A stretch of 26,500 nucleotides of DNA, from positions 1-26,500 of the forward strand of contig JAUHWE010000001.1 in assembly GCA_030424825.1 (NCBI GenBank). Reading direction: 5' to 3'. A model generated the notes under the pieces. That model saw nothing but the letters and a program-made list of their open reading frames with translations. It had not been told where the DNA came from and searched no databases. Origin of the DNA: Verrucomicrobiia bacterium. Its GTDB lineage: Bacteria > Verrucomicrobiota > Verrucomicrobiia > Opitutales > Opitutaceae. How positions within the stretch are numbered: the stretch's first letter is position 1; each line of letters begins with the position of its first letter. This document shows positions 14,962-23,522 of the stretch, one piece after another. The position numbers and the translations under genes are program-made.

Positions 14962-15995
14962 CCGCCAAACACCTTTCTCAGGTTTCGCTGTTTCAAAAGG
15001 GCAGCCACCACAACCGGGGCGCCGATCAGTGCAGTGACCGCATTGAGCGGAAGCGTCGCCTCAATCCCGGGAGCCTTCGCAATCAGGTCTGCAATGAGTG
15101 CGATGAGACTTCCAAACAAGATCGCTGAAGGAACGAGGACCCGATGGGAAGGCGTTCTGAAAAGGAGCCTGCAAAAGTGAGGCGCGGCAATCCCCACAAA
15201 GCCAATTGGTCCACAGAATCCCGTAACCACTCCTGCCAAGAGGGATGCGCTTCCTAAAATCAGTATCCTGGATCGCCTGACATTTACGCCCATGCTCGAG
15301 GCATAACGCTCACCCAGAAGAAAGGCATCCAAAGACTTCAACTGTGGCACGACGGCGGCTAACCCAAGAACTACCGATGGAGCAAAGACGATAAAATGCG
15401 TCCAGGTAACACTTCCGAAATTCCCGAACGACCAATTGAAAAAAGACTGCAACCGATCGGCCATACTGTAGAAGATGAGTATACTCACGATTGCTCCAAC
15501 GCCATAACTTATCATTAATCCCAGTATCAATAGGGACATTACATCCACTCGTCTCGCAAATACAAGGAGGACCATCAAGACGGCTCCCGCTCCGGCTGAT
15601 GCCGCCACTACCACTAGAATATGACCCGACAGGTTTAGACTCTGAGTCAAAGCCACTCCCGACGGAGCCAAAACCAACAGGGCAATCGCTACCCCCAGAC
15701 TAGCGCCCCCATTCACTCCCAGCACAAACGGGTCCGCGAGTGGATTCCGGAAAACGGTTTGCATCATTAGCCCCGACACCGACAGCGCCGCTCCCGCAAG
15801 CATTGCGGTTAAGGCCCGCGGTAAACGAAATTCCACTACGATTCCTGACAACACCGTATCGACATTTTCCCTCGCAACGAGTGCCCCCCAAATATCCACA
15901 ACGGAGATCGAAACGGATCCGAGCCCAATGTTCAGAATTAGAGCACCCAGATTCAAGAGCACTAATCCCACCAGCAGAAGGGAAACTCGATTCAT
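14958..15995 (-). CDS. btuC: Cobalamin ABC transporter permease (FecCD family)
   Basis: 345 residues with about ten hydrophobic helices. FecCD/BtuC signatures include RLPRALTAMLAGAALSVSGLMMQTVFRNPLADPFVLGVNGGASLG near residues 58-102, LGERYASSMGVNVRR, and GFCGPIGFVGIAAPHFCR (the coupling region facing the ATPase). Family members carry Fe-siderophores, haem or corrinoids; assignment to cobalamin rests on the operon (riboswitch, TonB receptor, adenosyltransferase). It lies 54 bp after the binding-protein gene and overlaps the ATPase gene by 4 bp. Confidence 0.93.
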   Translation of the reverse strand: MNRVSLLLVGLVLLNLGALILNIGLGSVSISVVDIWGALVARENVDTVLSGIVVEFRLPRALTAMLAGAALSVSGLMMQTVFRNPLADPFVLGVNGGASLGVAIALLVLAPSGVALTQSLNLSGHILVVVAASAGAGAVLMVLLVFARRVDVMSLLILGLMISYGVGAIVSILIFYSMADRLQSFFNWSFGNFGSVTWTHFIVFAPSVVLGLAAVVPQLKSLDAFLLGERYASSMGVNVRRSRILILGSASLLAGVVTGFCGPIGFVGIAAPHFCRLLFRTPSHRVLVPSAILFGSLIALIADLIAKAPGIEATLPLNAVTALIGAPVVVAALLKQRNLRKVFGG

Positions 15996-16049
15996 TCGAC
16001 TCCCCTCTCGCTTGATGCTCCTGTACAGTAACCGCTCATCGAATTGTCT

Positions 16050-17246
16050 CTATTGCAGTTTCTCGTAGTAGTGAAACGAGTGATCGGGAATCAGCTCCGG
16101 ATGGAAAATAGCGATTAGGTCCTCCAGCACTTCCTCAGGGTGAAGAACGCCTCGCTCCCAAATATCGTTTCCTCCTTTTCCATTGGTTCGTAACGTATTA
16201 TTGTATACATTCCCCGTTGCGAACGCTCTAAATCGAGTAAATCGACGGTCCTGGCTTTTCAGCCCATCCAAATCGCGATGCGGACCCGGATGGAGCCAGA
16301 AGTCTACCTTGGCTGCCCGATGGTATATACTTTCAAAATCCTTGGGAAGCCCCCCTTTTGAAAGATCGTCGGAGAAGAGATAATTCCCTCCAGCGTCCTC
16401 GACCGCTCGCGCCGTGTAGCTTTGGCCTCCTGGAACGTGCCAGGTTCCACCGTACGGGGCGTTTGCAAGAACGGTCGGACGGGACACCACTTCAGACGCA
16501 ATGCGTTGCAACTCTTGGTATCGTTTCGCTATTTGGTCGAAAATCCTCTTTGCTTCATCTTCTTTGTCGAAGAATGCCGCTGTGAATTTCAGCCATTCGG
16601 AGCGACCTAGAGGATGCGTTTCCATATACCCTGCCGTAATGACGACCGGCTGATTTGCCCGTTCCAATTGCGGATGGGCATCGAATTGAGGGTTTCCCAT
16701 GGCACTGGTAAGAATCAGGTCGGACTTCAGCAAAAGCAATGACTCTACATCCAGCGAACTACCCACTTGGATTTTCTTTGTGTATCCATTCTTCACCTGT
16801 TCAATAGCAAGCGGATCGTAGGCGAAGTTCACACCGGCTAACCCTACCAACTCACGATAGAGATCAAGCGATTGAACATGCCCAAGAAACACCGTCTCGA
16901 GAATCGATATTCGCTGAACGGGAATTTGGATGACCGGCACTCCTGGTGGGAGCTTCGGAACTGCTCCCGCCCTCGGAACCAACGCATAAGTAAAGGTCAA
17001 GTCCCCCGAGCCGCGCCACATATTCCGGACCGTAACGATCTTGTGCGTTTCATGATACTCAATGCTGAAGTTCTTGGCATAGGCGAGGTCTGCAGGCTTC
17101 CCAAGCGCGGTGGAATTTTCCACTACGCAAGCCCAGAGAATCAAAGAAAAAATTCCAAAACCAAAAAGGCAACGCCAAGCAAAGCCGCTCGCTTCGTAAA
17201 TACGAATCGAGCCTGGACTGTTGAAAAGGCGCGTTCTCCTGCTCAC
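16050..17246 (-). CDS. btuF: Periplasmic cobalamin-binding protein (BtuF-like), probable lipoprotein
   Basis: 398 residues from a GTG start at 17246, 23 bp after the receptor gene; AGGAG-like bases lie just inside the frame, so a slightly later start is possible. The N-terminal hydrophobic stretch ends ILWAC, which may be a lipoprotein cleavage site (Cys about residue 40). The rest is a class III (TroA-like) binding protein: RISILETVFLGHVQSLDLY, LLLLKSDLILTS, then a long helix with EWLKFTAAFFDKEDEAKRIFDQIAKRY, and the second lobe with PGGQSYTARAVEDAGGNYL. It is longer than E. coli BtuF (~266 residues) because of an N-terminal ~80-residue addition (NFSIEYHETHKIVTVRNMWRG...), which resembles COG0614 proteins of Bacteroidetes. 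It should bind corrinoid and deliver it to BtuCD. Confidence 0.88.
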   Translation of the reverse strand: MSRRTRLFNSPGSIRIYEASGFAWRCLFGFGIFSLILWACVVENSTALGKPADLAYAKNFSIEYHETHKIVTVRNMWRGSGDLTFTYALVPRAGAVPKLPPGVPVIQIPVQRISILETVFLGHVQSLDLYRELVGLAGVNFAYDPLAIEQVKNGYTKKIQVGSSLDVESLLLLKSDLILTSAMGNPQFDAHPQLERANQPVVITAGYMETHPLGRSEWLKFTAAFFDKEDEAKRIFDQIAKRYQELQRIASEVVSRPTVLANAPYGGTWHVPGGQSYTARAVEDAGGNYLFSDDLSKGGLPKDFESIYHRAAKVDFWLHPGPHRDLDGLKSQDRRFTRFRAFATGNVYNNTLRTNGKGGNDIWERGVLHPEEVLEDLIAIFHPELIPDHSFHYYEKLQ

Positions 17247-17269
17247 TAGACTTTAAATACTTTTCCCAG

Positions 17270-19123
17270 CTAAAACTGCCACTCAATTCCAGCAAAAGCC
17301 GCAAAACCTCTCGCCGGTACCCGTCCGGAAAAGCTTGAGACACTTACGGTGTAGTCCTCGTCCAGCGCGTTCTCAATTCTCGCGGTCAGTGAAACGGCAT
17401 CAGTGAACCGGTATCGGGAATAGCCTCTCAACAGAAGATAGTTGTCGATATCCAAGCTCCCAAAGGTCTCGCGTCCCAGTACGTAATTCAAACTCGAGCC
17501 TAACGACCATTTCTCGTCTATACGAATGTCATTACTCAGGCTAAACTGGTGCCGAGGAACCCCAGGTACCCGCGAAGTCGAATCGAAGCTGAGGTCTGTC
17601 GCATTCGATTCCGTCCAGGTGTAGGCCACGTTTGCCAGCCAGCTCTCGGTCATTTGATAGCTCACATAGGCTTCGATTCCGTAGTTCTCGGCAATGTCCC
17701 GATTCGTGTAAGTGCCGTCGAATCCGGTAGTGGGGAGATAAACCACAAGATCCTTGATGTCGTTTTGGAAATAGGTAGCACCCAATCGCAATCTACCGCT
17801 CTTGTTATACTGGTCGAAACCGATTTCCCAACTTTTACTTTCTTCAGGGCGCAAATCCGGATTGCCCTGAGCGAAGCTCGAGGTGGAGAACAAGCGAAAG
17901 AAATTTGGGGACCGGAAGGCCGTGCCCATTGCGGCACGAAGCTTCGTTCTGGATGGAAGCTCCCAAGCTCCATTGATCCGCCAAGTCGTTTTCGATCCCG
18001 CAATTTCATAATCGTCGTGACGGGCTCCTACCACGAAATTGAGCCTATCGCTGGCCGCTATTTCCGCCTGGCCAAAGAGTGCCCAGCTATCCCCTTCGCT
18101 TTCCGGAAACGAATTGTCGTTTCCTTCCTGTCGCTCCCAAGTCGTTCCTGCAACCAGTCTCAACGCATCTGATACATCAATTGTATTTTGCCAGTCGAGT
18201 GACCAATTCGCGGCATCCCCAATATAGAGAAATCCAGACTGGCGATAATACTCGTCCAACAAGGATGCAGTAAATTTTTGTATCCAGTTTTCACGACTCG
18301 TCTCAAGATAGGCACTCACCGCAATCGTATCGCTTTGTACGCGAGTCGAAGGAGGGGGGGTCAAATCGCCCACCGGATTACTGTAGTCGGTAAACTCCCC
18401 TCGCGATGAAATACCCACGGTGGTGTGCTCCGACACATCATAATCGAAACGGAAGGAATAGCTCTTCATTTTTCCCTCATTGTCATATAGCTCGTTGTCA
18501 CTCTCCTGGCTGGCCACATGAAACGAAAAATCGAGATCGCCCCGTTCGCCCTGACCCTGCAAGGCCGAGAGAAAACTATTAAACGAGCCTATCTCATTCG
18601 TGAGCGTATAACTCGGGGCCCCTTGCCCTTTCCTGGTTTCCAGCAGAATCACGCCGCCAATCGCGCTTGAACCATAGAGCGTGCTCTGGGCTCCACGGAT
18701 GACTTCCACTCTGCCCAAATTGAAACCACTGGCACCCGCTATGAAGCGCCCATTGGAAAAAATGGCCGTGTTGGTCTTGGCCCCATCCACCATCGTCAGA
18801 ACCCTTGAACCAGAGTTACCTCGAATCATGACATCCGCAGTTGAACCGAGCGCTTCGTCACTCTGCGAATAGACTCCCGCAACATCGAACAATACGTGTC
18901 GCATGTCGCGGAACATCTTGCGGTCAATCTCGCTCCCAAACAGCAGGTCAGCGCTGATTCCCAAAGTATCAGCCACTCGCTCCGTCCGGGTCGCCCCCAC
19001 AATGTAGGGCTCAAGCTCATGCCCTTCCTCCGCACTGGCCACCAGCGCCACAAAGGGCATCGATCCTAGCAAACCTGCTTTTACGGCAAGGACTGTCTTT
19101 CTTAATCTATTTTGAATTGTCAT
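17270..19123 (-). CDS. btuB: TonB-dependent outer-membrane receptor for cobalamin (BtuB-like)
   Basis: 617 residues, close to E. coli BtuB in size. A signal peptide (to about residue 31, VASAEEG) is followed by a likely TonB box (EPYIVGATRT). The plug domain shows DVAGVYSQ, ADVMIRGNSGSRVLTMVDG, and GRVEVIRGAQSTLYGSSAIGGVILLETRKG. The remainder is a 22-strand-type barrel ending FAAFAGIEWQF with the terminal aromatic expected for barrel assembly. It should take cobalamin across the outer membrane using TonB energy. It is the first gene of the riboswitch-controlled operon, and the other B12 genes follow on the same strand. Confidence 0.94.
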   Translation of the reverse strand: MTIQNRLRKTVLAVKAGLLGSMPFVALVASAEEGHELEPYIVGATRTERVADTLGISADLLFGSEIDRKMFRDMRHVLFDVAGVYSQSDEALGSTADVMIRGNSGSRVLTMVDGAKTNTAIFSNGRFIAGASGFNLGRVEVIRGAQSTLYGSSAIGGVILLETRKGQGAPSYTLTNEIGSFNSFLSALQGQGERGDLDFSFHVASQESDNELYDNEGKMKSYSFRFDYDVSEHTTVGISSRGEFTDYSNPVGDLTPPPSTRVQSDTIAVSAYLETSRENWIQKFTASLLDEYYRQSGFLYIGDAANWSLDWQNTIDVSDALRLVAGTTWERQEGNDNSFPESEGDSWALFGQAEIAASDRLNFVVGARHDDYEIAGSKTTWRINGAWELPSRTKLRAAMGTAFRSPNFFRLFSTSSFAQGNPDLRPEESKSWEIGFDQYNKSGRLRLGATYFQNDIKDLVVYLPTTGFDGTYTNRDIAENYGIEAYVSYQMTESWLANVAYTWTESNATDLSFDSTSRVPGVPRHQFSLSNDIRIDEKWSLGSSLNYVLGRETFGSLDIDNYLLLRGYSRYRFTDAVSLTARIENALDEDYTVSVSSFSGRVPARGFAAFAGIEWQF

Positions 19124-19176
19124 CTAATTTTGTATCCAAGTTTCTGTCGCGAAAATTGAGATACGGACAACCCACG

Positions 19177-19228
19177 GGCTACGCGTTAGCCGATATTCCT
19201 ATTTCATACAATTGAAAACATTCGGCTA
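19177..19228 (-). promoter_or_regulatory. Leader with two mutually exclusive stems (candidate expression platform)
   Basis: In the RNA (minus strand), UAGCCGA (19228-19222) can pair with UCGGCUA (19193-19187). Alternatively GGCUA (19191-19187) can pair with UAGCC (19181-19177) as a 5-bp stem with a CGCG-containing loop. The same segment serves both stems, so they exclude each other. The site lies between the cobalamin riboswitch and the receptor start at 19123; no T-run follows, so control may be translational or Rho-based. Confidence 0.4.
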
Positions 19229-19332
19229 CACGTTGAATCCGACGAGCGACGCGCACAGACCGGATCATTCCATACCACTTGTTTACGCGACAAGCGTTTG
19301 ACGAATCGAGAATTCGATCCAATCGGTATTTT

Positions 19333-19428
19333 ATCCGCAGTCAGCATTAGGACTCAGAGCTATCAATAGGCTCCATACCTCAGCGCGACTGTCGCCGAAT
19401 CACACGGCGTTTCCTGAAATCTGCGGAT
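19333..19428 (-). ncRNA. Compact cobalamin riboswitch
   Basis: The RNA is closed by a perfect 8-bp stem, AUCCGCAG (19428-19421) with CUGCGGAU (19340-19333). Inside, in order, are cobalamin-riboswitch core elements: CAGGAAACGCCGUGUGAUUC (compare GGGAA..GGUG..AAUCC), ACAGUCGCGCUGAGGU (compare CAG.CCCGCCACUGU), a GAGC/GCUC hairpin and GAGUCCUAAUGCUGAC (compare GAGUCAGGAUACCUGCC). At about 96 nt it is shorter than classical B12 riboswitches and lacks their peripheral domains. It precedes a five-gene B12 uptake operon by ~210 nt, which strongly supports the call. Binding of cobalamin should lower expression. Confidence 0.82.
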
Positions 19429-19529
19429 GAAAAAATAAAAAGAACTCCCCTCAGAAACGACGGGCAAGTGATTAAAGCAAGCCAAAATACCGACTATGAC
19501 AAAACATGACGGCAGGTGCCACGTTTCCC

Positions 19530-19608
19530 GTAGGGCTAGCACTCGCGTATGCCGCGTTGGTCACATCGAGACTCTGCTGATGCGGCGTAGCGCGAGCGCG
19601 AGCCCTAC
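19530..19608. repeat. GTAGGGC inverted-pair palindromic repeat (BIME-like), copy 3
   Basis: Arms 19530-19558 and 19581-19608 share the GTAGGGC foot and GCCGC tip with the copies at 7735 and 12361. The loop CATCGAGACTCTGC (19564-19577) is the exact reverse complement of the loop of copy 1, so this copy is inserted in the opposite orientation. It sits downstream of the DUF1080 gene and upstream of the B12 riboswitch, probably insulating them. Confidence 0.85.
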
Positions 19609-19690
19609 GGTGTGAGGACGGGCCGAGCGTCGCCTCTAAAGCGAAGGCGGGTCACGCTCCGCCGCGAAGATCTAATTGACCTTACCGGGA

Positions 19691-20749
19691 TTAAAGTTCT
19701 TTCACCCAGATATTGCGAAACTGGATACGGTTGGAGTGGTCTTGCAAGGAAATCGGCATGGCCTTGTCCGGAGGGGGAATCGCCCGATCGGCTTGTCGAT
19801 GGGCGGTCTGGTGACGAATTTCCTCGTTCTTCTGAACGACGATTCCGTTGAGCCGCACGGTTATGCGGGCATTTTCCTTGAGCTTACCCTTTTCATATTT
19901 GGGAGCGGTGTAGTTGATGTCGTAGGTCTGCCATTCCATCGGCGGGCGGGCGGCATTCACTTTTGGGGGAGACATTTTGTAGAGGGCGCCCAACTCGTTC
20001 CAGAGTCCATCCAAGCCGTAGCTATTCAAAATCTGGGCCTCGTATCCCTGGAAGAACAACCCACTGTTTCCTCGACCTTGACCGCTCTTGCCGGGTTCAA
20101 CTGGGTAGCGGAATTCCATGTGGTAGCGGACGTCCTTAAATTTGCGCTTGGTCTGGATTCCTCCGCCAATGGGAGGGTTCGCATCCTTGTTGGCCGCCTT
20201 CGGATTGATCTCCATGACTCCATCATCCAAAAGCGTCCAAGTAATCGCCCGGCCATCATCGTGCTCCCACTCATCAATGTCTTTGCCATCGAAGAGCACG
20301 ATAGCGCCTTTGGGAGGCTTGGCTCCCATCGTGGGGGACCCGAGCTGGACGCGCTTTAAAGAGATGTTCGCCACCTTGCCACCAACGGATCCTTTACCGG
20401 TCAGACCAGACTGCGTGACGCGCACATTCCAATCTCCGTCTTTCAATACGATCTCATCACCTTTGAGTCGGGCCTCACCCGAGTAGTAAACCTCCGCGCG
20501 GAGATTGTGGTCCTGCGTGAACTTGAGGTGGTACTTCCCCTTGTCCACATTGATCACCTGGGCACACAAACGGGGATTAATGTCTTGGTAGCTCTTGTCG
20601 GGAGCGTTGGACCATTCGCCCACATAATCGCCCATGAGCGTTTTGTCCGCTTCAGCGACGTCGGTCCACTCTGGCCCCGATCCGGCGCCGACGGCGAGTG
20701 AGTGCGACAGGAATAAACCTGCAAATAGGGTTACAATTCTAATTGTCAT
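19691..20749 (-). CDS. Secreted DUF1080 (3-keto-disaccharide hydrolase domain) protein
   Basis: Start taken at 20749 (MTIRIVTLFAGLFLSHSLAVGAGS), which supplies a signal peptide; the frame runs upstream to 20812 without signal character. The product is 352 residues. An N-terminal ~120-residue part (GDYVGEWSNAP...YHLKFTQDHNLRAEVYY...GDEIVLKDGDWNVRV) precedes the DUF1080 lectin-like beta-sandwich, from about IVLFDGKDIDEWEHDDG to NRIQFRNIWVKEL. Domain members act on or bind glycans, and some hydrolyse 3-keto-glycosides; which applies here is not evident. It lies 124 bp downstream of a sulfatase gene on the same strand, so the two may work on the same sulfated polysaccharide. Confidence 0.9.
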   Translation of the reverse strand: MTIRIVTLFAGLFLSHSLAVGAGSGPEWTDVAEADKTLMGDYVGEWSNAPDKSYQDINPRLCAQVINVDKGKYHLKFTQDHNLRAEVYYSGEARLKGDEIVLKDGDWNVRVTQSGLTGKGSVGGKVANISLKRVQLGSPTMGAKPPKGAIVLFDGKDIDEWEHDDGRAITWTLLDDGVMEINPKAANKDANPPIGGGIQTKRKFKDVRYHMEFRYPVEPGKSGQGRGNSGLFFQGYEAQILNSYGLDGLWNELGALYKMSPPKVNAARPPMEWQTYDINYTAPKYEKGKLKENARITVRLNGIVVQKNEEIRHQTAHRQADRAIPPPDKAMPISLQDHSNRIQFRNIWVKEL

Positions 20750-20873
20750 GATTGGTACTTGGATTGTTAAACTAAGTTTTCGAAAGCTGATCGCCGGGAC
20801 TGAGTGAGGCAATTCAAATTAGGCAGAGTCCTCCTCGAAGCACGATCGCTTAGGCCAATGCCAAGGGACAATT

Positions 20874-22283
20874 TTACCGGTCCTCCCACTTCCAATAGGG
20901 CCCCTCCTGGATCATGTCAGTATGGATTTCCGCCATTTCCTTGGAGAGCCGCTTTACGAGTCCCCGTCTTTCATTGGAAAGGTCCTTTGCTTGAGCCCGG
21001 TCGGTTCGCAGATTGTAGAGTTCGAATTTCTCCCATGAGGACTCTCGAATGAAATCCATATCCGAAGGAACCATGGCATGGGAATCGGGCATGTTCGGAT
21101 GGTCGAGGTATCCGATCAACAGCCAATCGTCTTTACGAAATGCCCCTGCAGGCATTTTGCCTGTAATGCCCTTCGCTCGCTGGCCCGAGCCCGCGATTGA
21201 CCGATAGAAATACCACAACAACGGCTGGTCGCGCTTCCACTTGTCATTACCGAGAAGCAAGGAGCTGAAATCAACACCGTCCAAAGTGCGGTCCTGCGGT
21301 GTCGCAACCCCCACAAGGGAGCAGAACGTTGGAAGCAAGTCCACAAAGTTCAAGGTAGCGTCGCTCGTGCCACCCGCACGGATTTTGCCCGGCCATCGAA
21401 TGATGCCAGGCTCGCGAATCCCCCCTTCGAACAGCATGGACTTCTGCCCCCGAAACCCGCCATTGCTCGCATCGTAGAGCGATCCGTTGTCCGAAGCAAA
21501 AAGAACGATTGTATCCTCCTGATGACCCAGCTGGTCCAGTCGCTCCAGCAAGCGACCTACCGCGTTATCGAGATTTTGGATATTGGCCAAGTACTCATTC
21601 CGCTTTTTCCCTTCCGAATATTGGGCAACCATTTCCGGAGGGGATGCGATCTTATCGTGAGGCTCATGGAAGGCGACATAGAGGAAGAAGGGATCCGCTT
21701 CGTCTTTTTGGTTCAACCATTGTATCGCATCATCCACTACGATTTGACAGGAGTATCCCTTCATCTCTCCAACGGGCTCGCCGTTGCGGACAAAGTTAAC
21801 AGGATTGAGATGGGAGGGGATGGCATTGTTGGTCGTCCCGAAGGCGTAGTCGAACCCTTGGTCGATCGGCTGAGGCTGCGTCGAACGCAAAACGCTGACA
21901 TGCCATTTTCCCACATGGGCCGTCTGGTATCCCGAACCTTTCAGCAACTCTGCCAGCGTGACTTCTGAATCCGGCATATGCATCGGATGCAGCCCCTCCT
22001 TCTGCTCGGGAATATAGCTATAGACGCCTACCCGCGACGGGTATCGGCCCGTCAGGAGACCGGTTCGGCTCGGTGAGCAATTTGGAGCGGCGGCGTGGAA
22101 ATCGGTGAGCTTCAGTCCTTCGGCCGCGAGTTGGTCGATGTGGGGCGTCTTCGCCTTTCCGCCAAAACAACCAAAGTCGGAGTAACCTGCGTCATCCGCC
22201 AGCAGGATCACGATATTGGGACGATCGCAGAAGGCTACCGGCACGGCAACAATCAGAAAGAAAATAGCAAATAGGAATTTCAT
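20874..22283 (-). CDS. Secreted sulfatase (CSPSR)
   Basis: 469 residues with a short signal peptide (about 1-19, ending AFC). The sulfatase active site is complete: NIVILLADDAGYSDFG (Asp30-Asp31), formylglycine motif Cys69-S-P-S-Arg73, AHVGKWHVS (Lys126), YVAFHEPHDK and FASDNGS. It should remove sulfate esters from glycans outside the cytoplasm after Cys69 is converted to formylglycine. It heads a likely unit with the DUF1080 gene and is divergent from an NHL-repeat gene. It differs clearly in sequence from the sulfatases at 3285 and 4943, so the three probably have different positional specificities rather than being recent duplicates. Confidence 0.95.
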   Translation of the reverse strand: MKFLFAIFFLIVAVPVAFCDRPNIVILLADDAGYSDFGCFGGKAKTPHIDQLAAEGLKLTDFHAAAPNCSPSRTGLLTGRYPSRVGVYSYIPEQKEGLHPMHMPDSEVTLAELLKGSGYQTAHVGKWHVSVLRSTQPQPIDQGFDYAFGTTNNAIPSHLNPVNFVRNGEPVGEMKGYSCQIVVDDAIQWLNQKDEADPFFLYVAFHEPHDKIASPPEMVAQYSEGKKRNEYLANIQNLDNAVGRLLERLDQLGHQEDTIVLFASDNGSLYDASNGGFRGQKSMLFEGGIREPGIIRWPGKIRAGGTSDATLNFVDLLPTFCSLVGVATPQDRTLDGVDFSSLLLGNDKWKRDQPLLWYFYRSIAGSGQRAKGITGKMPAGAFRKDDWLLIGYLDHPNMPDSHAMVPSDMDFIRESSWEKFELYNLRTDRAQAKDLSNERRGLVKRLSKEMAEIHTDMIQEGPYWKWEDR

Positions 22284-22340
22284 GGATTCGGTGGGCGGCA
22301 GAAAGGGTTTTGCGTTTTCCCTTTATTACGTGAATGGTAC

Positions 22341-22371
22341 GCTTCTCAGACAAATAAATGACCTGAGAAGC
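22341..22371. promoter_or_regulatory. 9-bp inverted repeat in divergent promoter region (operator or hairpin candidate)
   Basis: GCTTCTCAG and CTGAGAAGC are perfect inverted arms around a 13-bp A/T-rich spacer (22350-22362), in the 138-bp gap between the sulfatase gene (-) and NHL-repeat gene (+). The arm centres are 22 bp apart, two helical turns, which suits a dimeric regulator contacting one face of DNA. Confidence 0.45.
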
Positions 22372-22421
22372 AAGTTGCTTCCTTCTTTACCTAGAACCCT
22401 TTATCACTAACTTCGTTTCGC

Positions 22422-23459
22422 ATGAATTTTTATCCTCCCCTACACCACACCGCTCACTACGTTTTGCTCGCTTTGTTCGCATTAGCCTATCCCGCTTTCG
22501 GACATGAAGGGGGTCATGGTCCCGACCAAAACGCACTAGACCACTCGGTTTTGACAGGTAATGGGCAGCACACCTACATGACCCATCCTAATTGGGCCCA
22601 GTTTCCGGACGGCAAACCAATCGGCTCCACGCACGGAGGGGTCGCCATTGACAAGTCGGGAAGAATCTACGTCTCCACTCAAGGGGAACGCGCTATTTGC
22701 GTCTTTCGTCCCAACGGGAAGTTCGTCAAGAGTATCGCGCTCGACTGCATCGGCACTCATTCGCTTACTATTCGAAAAGAAAATGGCAAAGAATACCTCT
22801 ATGGGGCCCACGTCAAAGGTGAGCGAATCGTTAAACTCGACCTTAAAGGCAATATTGTCCTCGAGATCGCAAACACCGAAGCACAGCCCATCCCTGGAAC
22901 GTTTAAAGGGGTCACCGCGGTCACCGTTGGCCCAGATGGCCGCATCTATGCCGCGGTGGGCTATGGATCCAATTTGATTCACATCTTCAGCCCAGAGGGC
23001 AAATTGCTTAAAACCTTTGGCAGCAAAGGGACCGAAGAGGATCAGACTAAAGCCTGCCATGGCATTTCAATCGACACTCGTTTCGGCGAACCGCGACTTC
23101 TCGTATCGGACCGCGAGAACCGCCGACTCAAGCACTACGATCTCGAGGGCAACCAGATCGGGATCCACGCGACGAATCTTCGCCGCCCCTGTGCCGTCAG
23201 CTTTTTCGGCGACTATTGCGCGGTCGCCGAACTCGCCGGACGCGTCACAATCCTCGACAAGTCTGGCACCCCAGTCGCTTTCCTCGGGGACAATCCGATT
23301 GAGGAGCAGAGAGCGGGTTTCAAAACCGAGATTAAAGACATTCCGGCTGGCGTGTTCACCGCTCCTCATGGATTGAGCTACGACAATTTTGGAAATCTGT
23401 ACGTCCAAGACTGGAACGCGACTGGCCGCATCAATAAGCTTTCATTGGTCAAACACTAG
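22422..23459 (+). CDS. Secreted NHL-repeat beta-propeller protein
   Basis: 345 residues with a signal peptide (residues ~1-26, ending PAFG). A His-rich start to the mature protein (HEGGHGPDQ) follows, then repeated NHL/six-bladed-propeller units: GVAIDKSGRIYVSTQGERAI, AVTVGPDGRIYAAVGYGSNL, ISIDTRFGEPRLLVSDRENR and GLSYDNFGNLYVQDWNATGR. Such propellers bind ligands or act as lyases or lactonases in some families; nothing here fixes a reaction. The divergent arrangement with a sulfatase suggests, but does not prove, a role in the same glycan pathway. The His cluster could bind a metal. Confidence 0.85.
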   Translation: MNFYPPLHHTAHYVLLALFALAYPAFGHEGGHGPDQNALDHSVLTGNGQHTYMTHPNWAQFPDGKPIGSTHGGVAIDKSGRIYVSTQGERAICVFRPNGKFVKSIALDCIGTHSLTIRKENGKEYLYGAHVKGERIVKLDLKGNIVLEIANTEAQPIPGTFKGVTAVTVGPDGRIYAAVGYGSNLIHIFSPEGKLLKTFGSKGTEEDQTKACHGISIDTRFGEPRLLVSDRENRRLKHYDLEGNQIGIHATNLRRPCAVSFFGDYCAVAELAGRVTILDKSGTPVAFLGDNPIEEQRAGFKTEIKDIPAGVFTAPHGLSYDNFGNLYVQDWNATGRINKLSLVKH

Positions 23460-23490
23460 TCTAACGATGAAGCAGCTCAATGGTGCGCAC

Positions 23491-23511
23491 TGCCGGGCCC
23501 GCCGGACCTAC
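23491..23511 (-). repeat. Single GTAG-headed palindrome unit
   Basis: On the minus strand this reads GTAGGTCCGGCGGGCCCGGC, with a GTAG foot and internal GCCGGGCCCGGC-like symmetry. It fills the 63-bp gap between the convergent NHL and esterase genes and could act as a two-way terminator. No inverted partner is visible. Confidence 0.45.
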
Positions 23512-23522
23512 GAAAGACGCAT

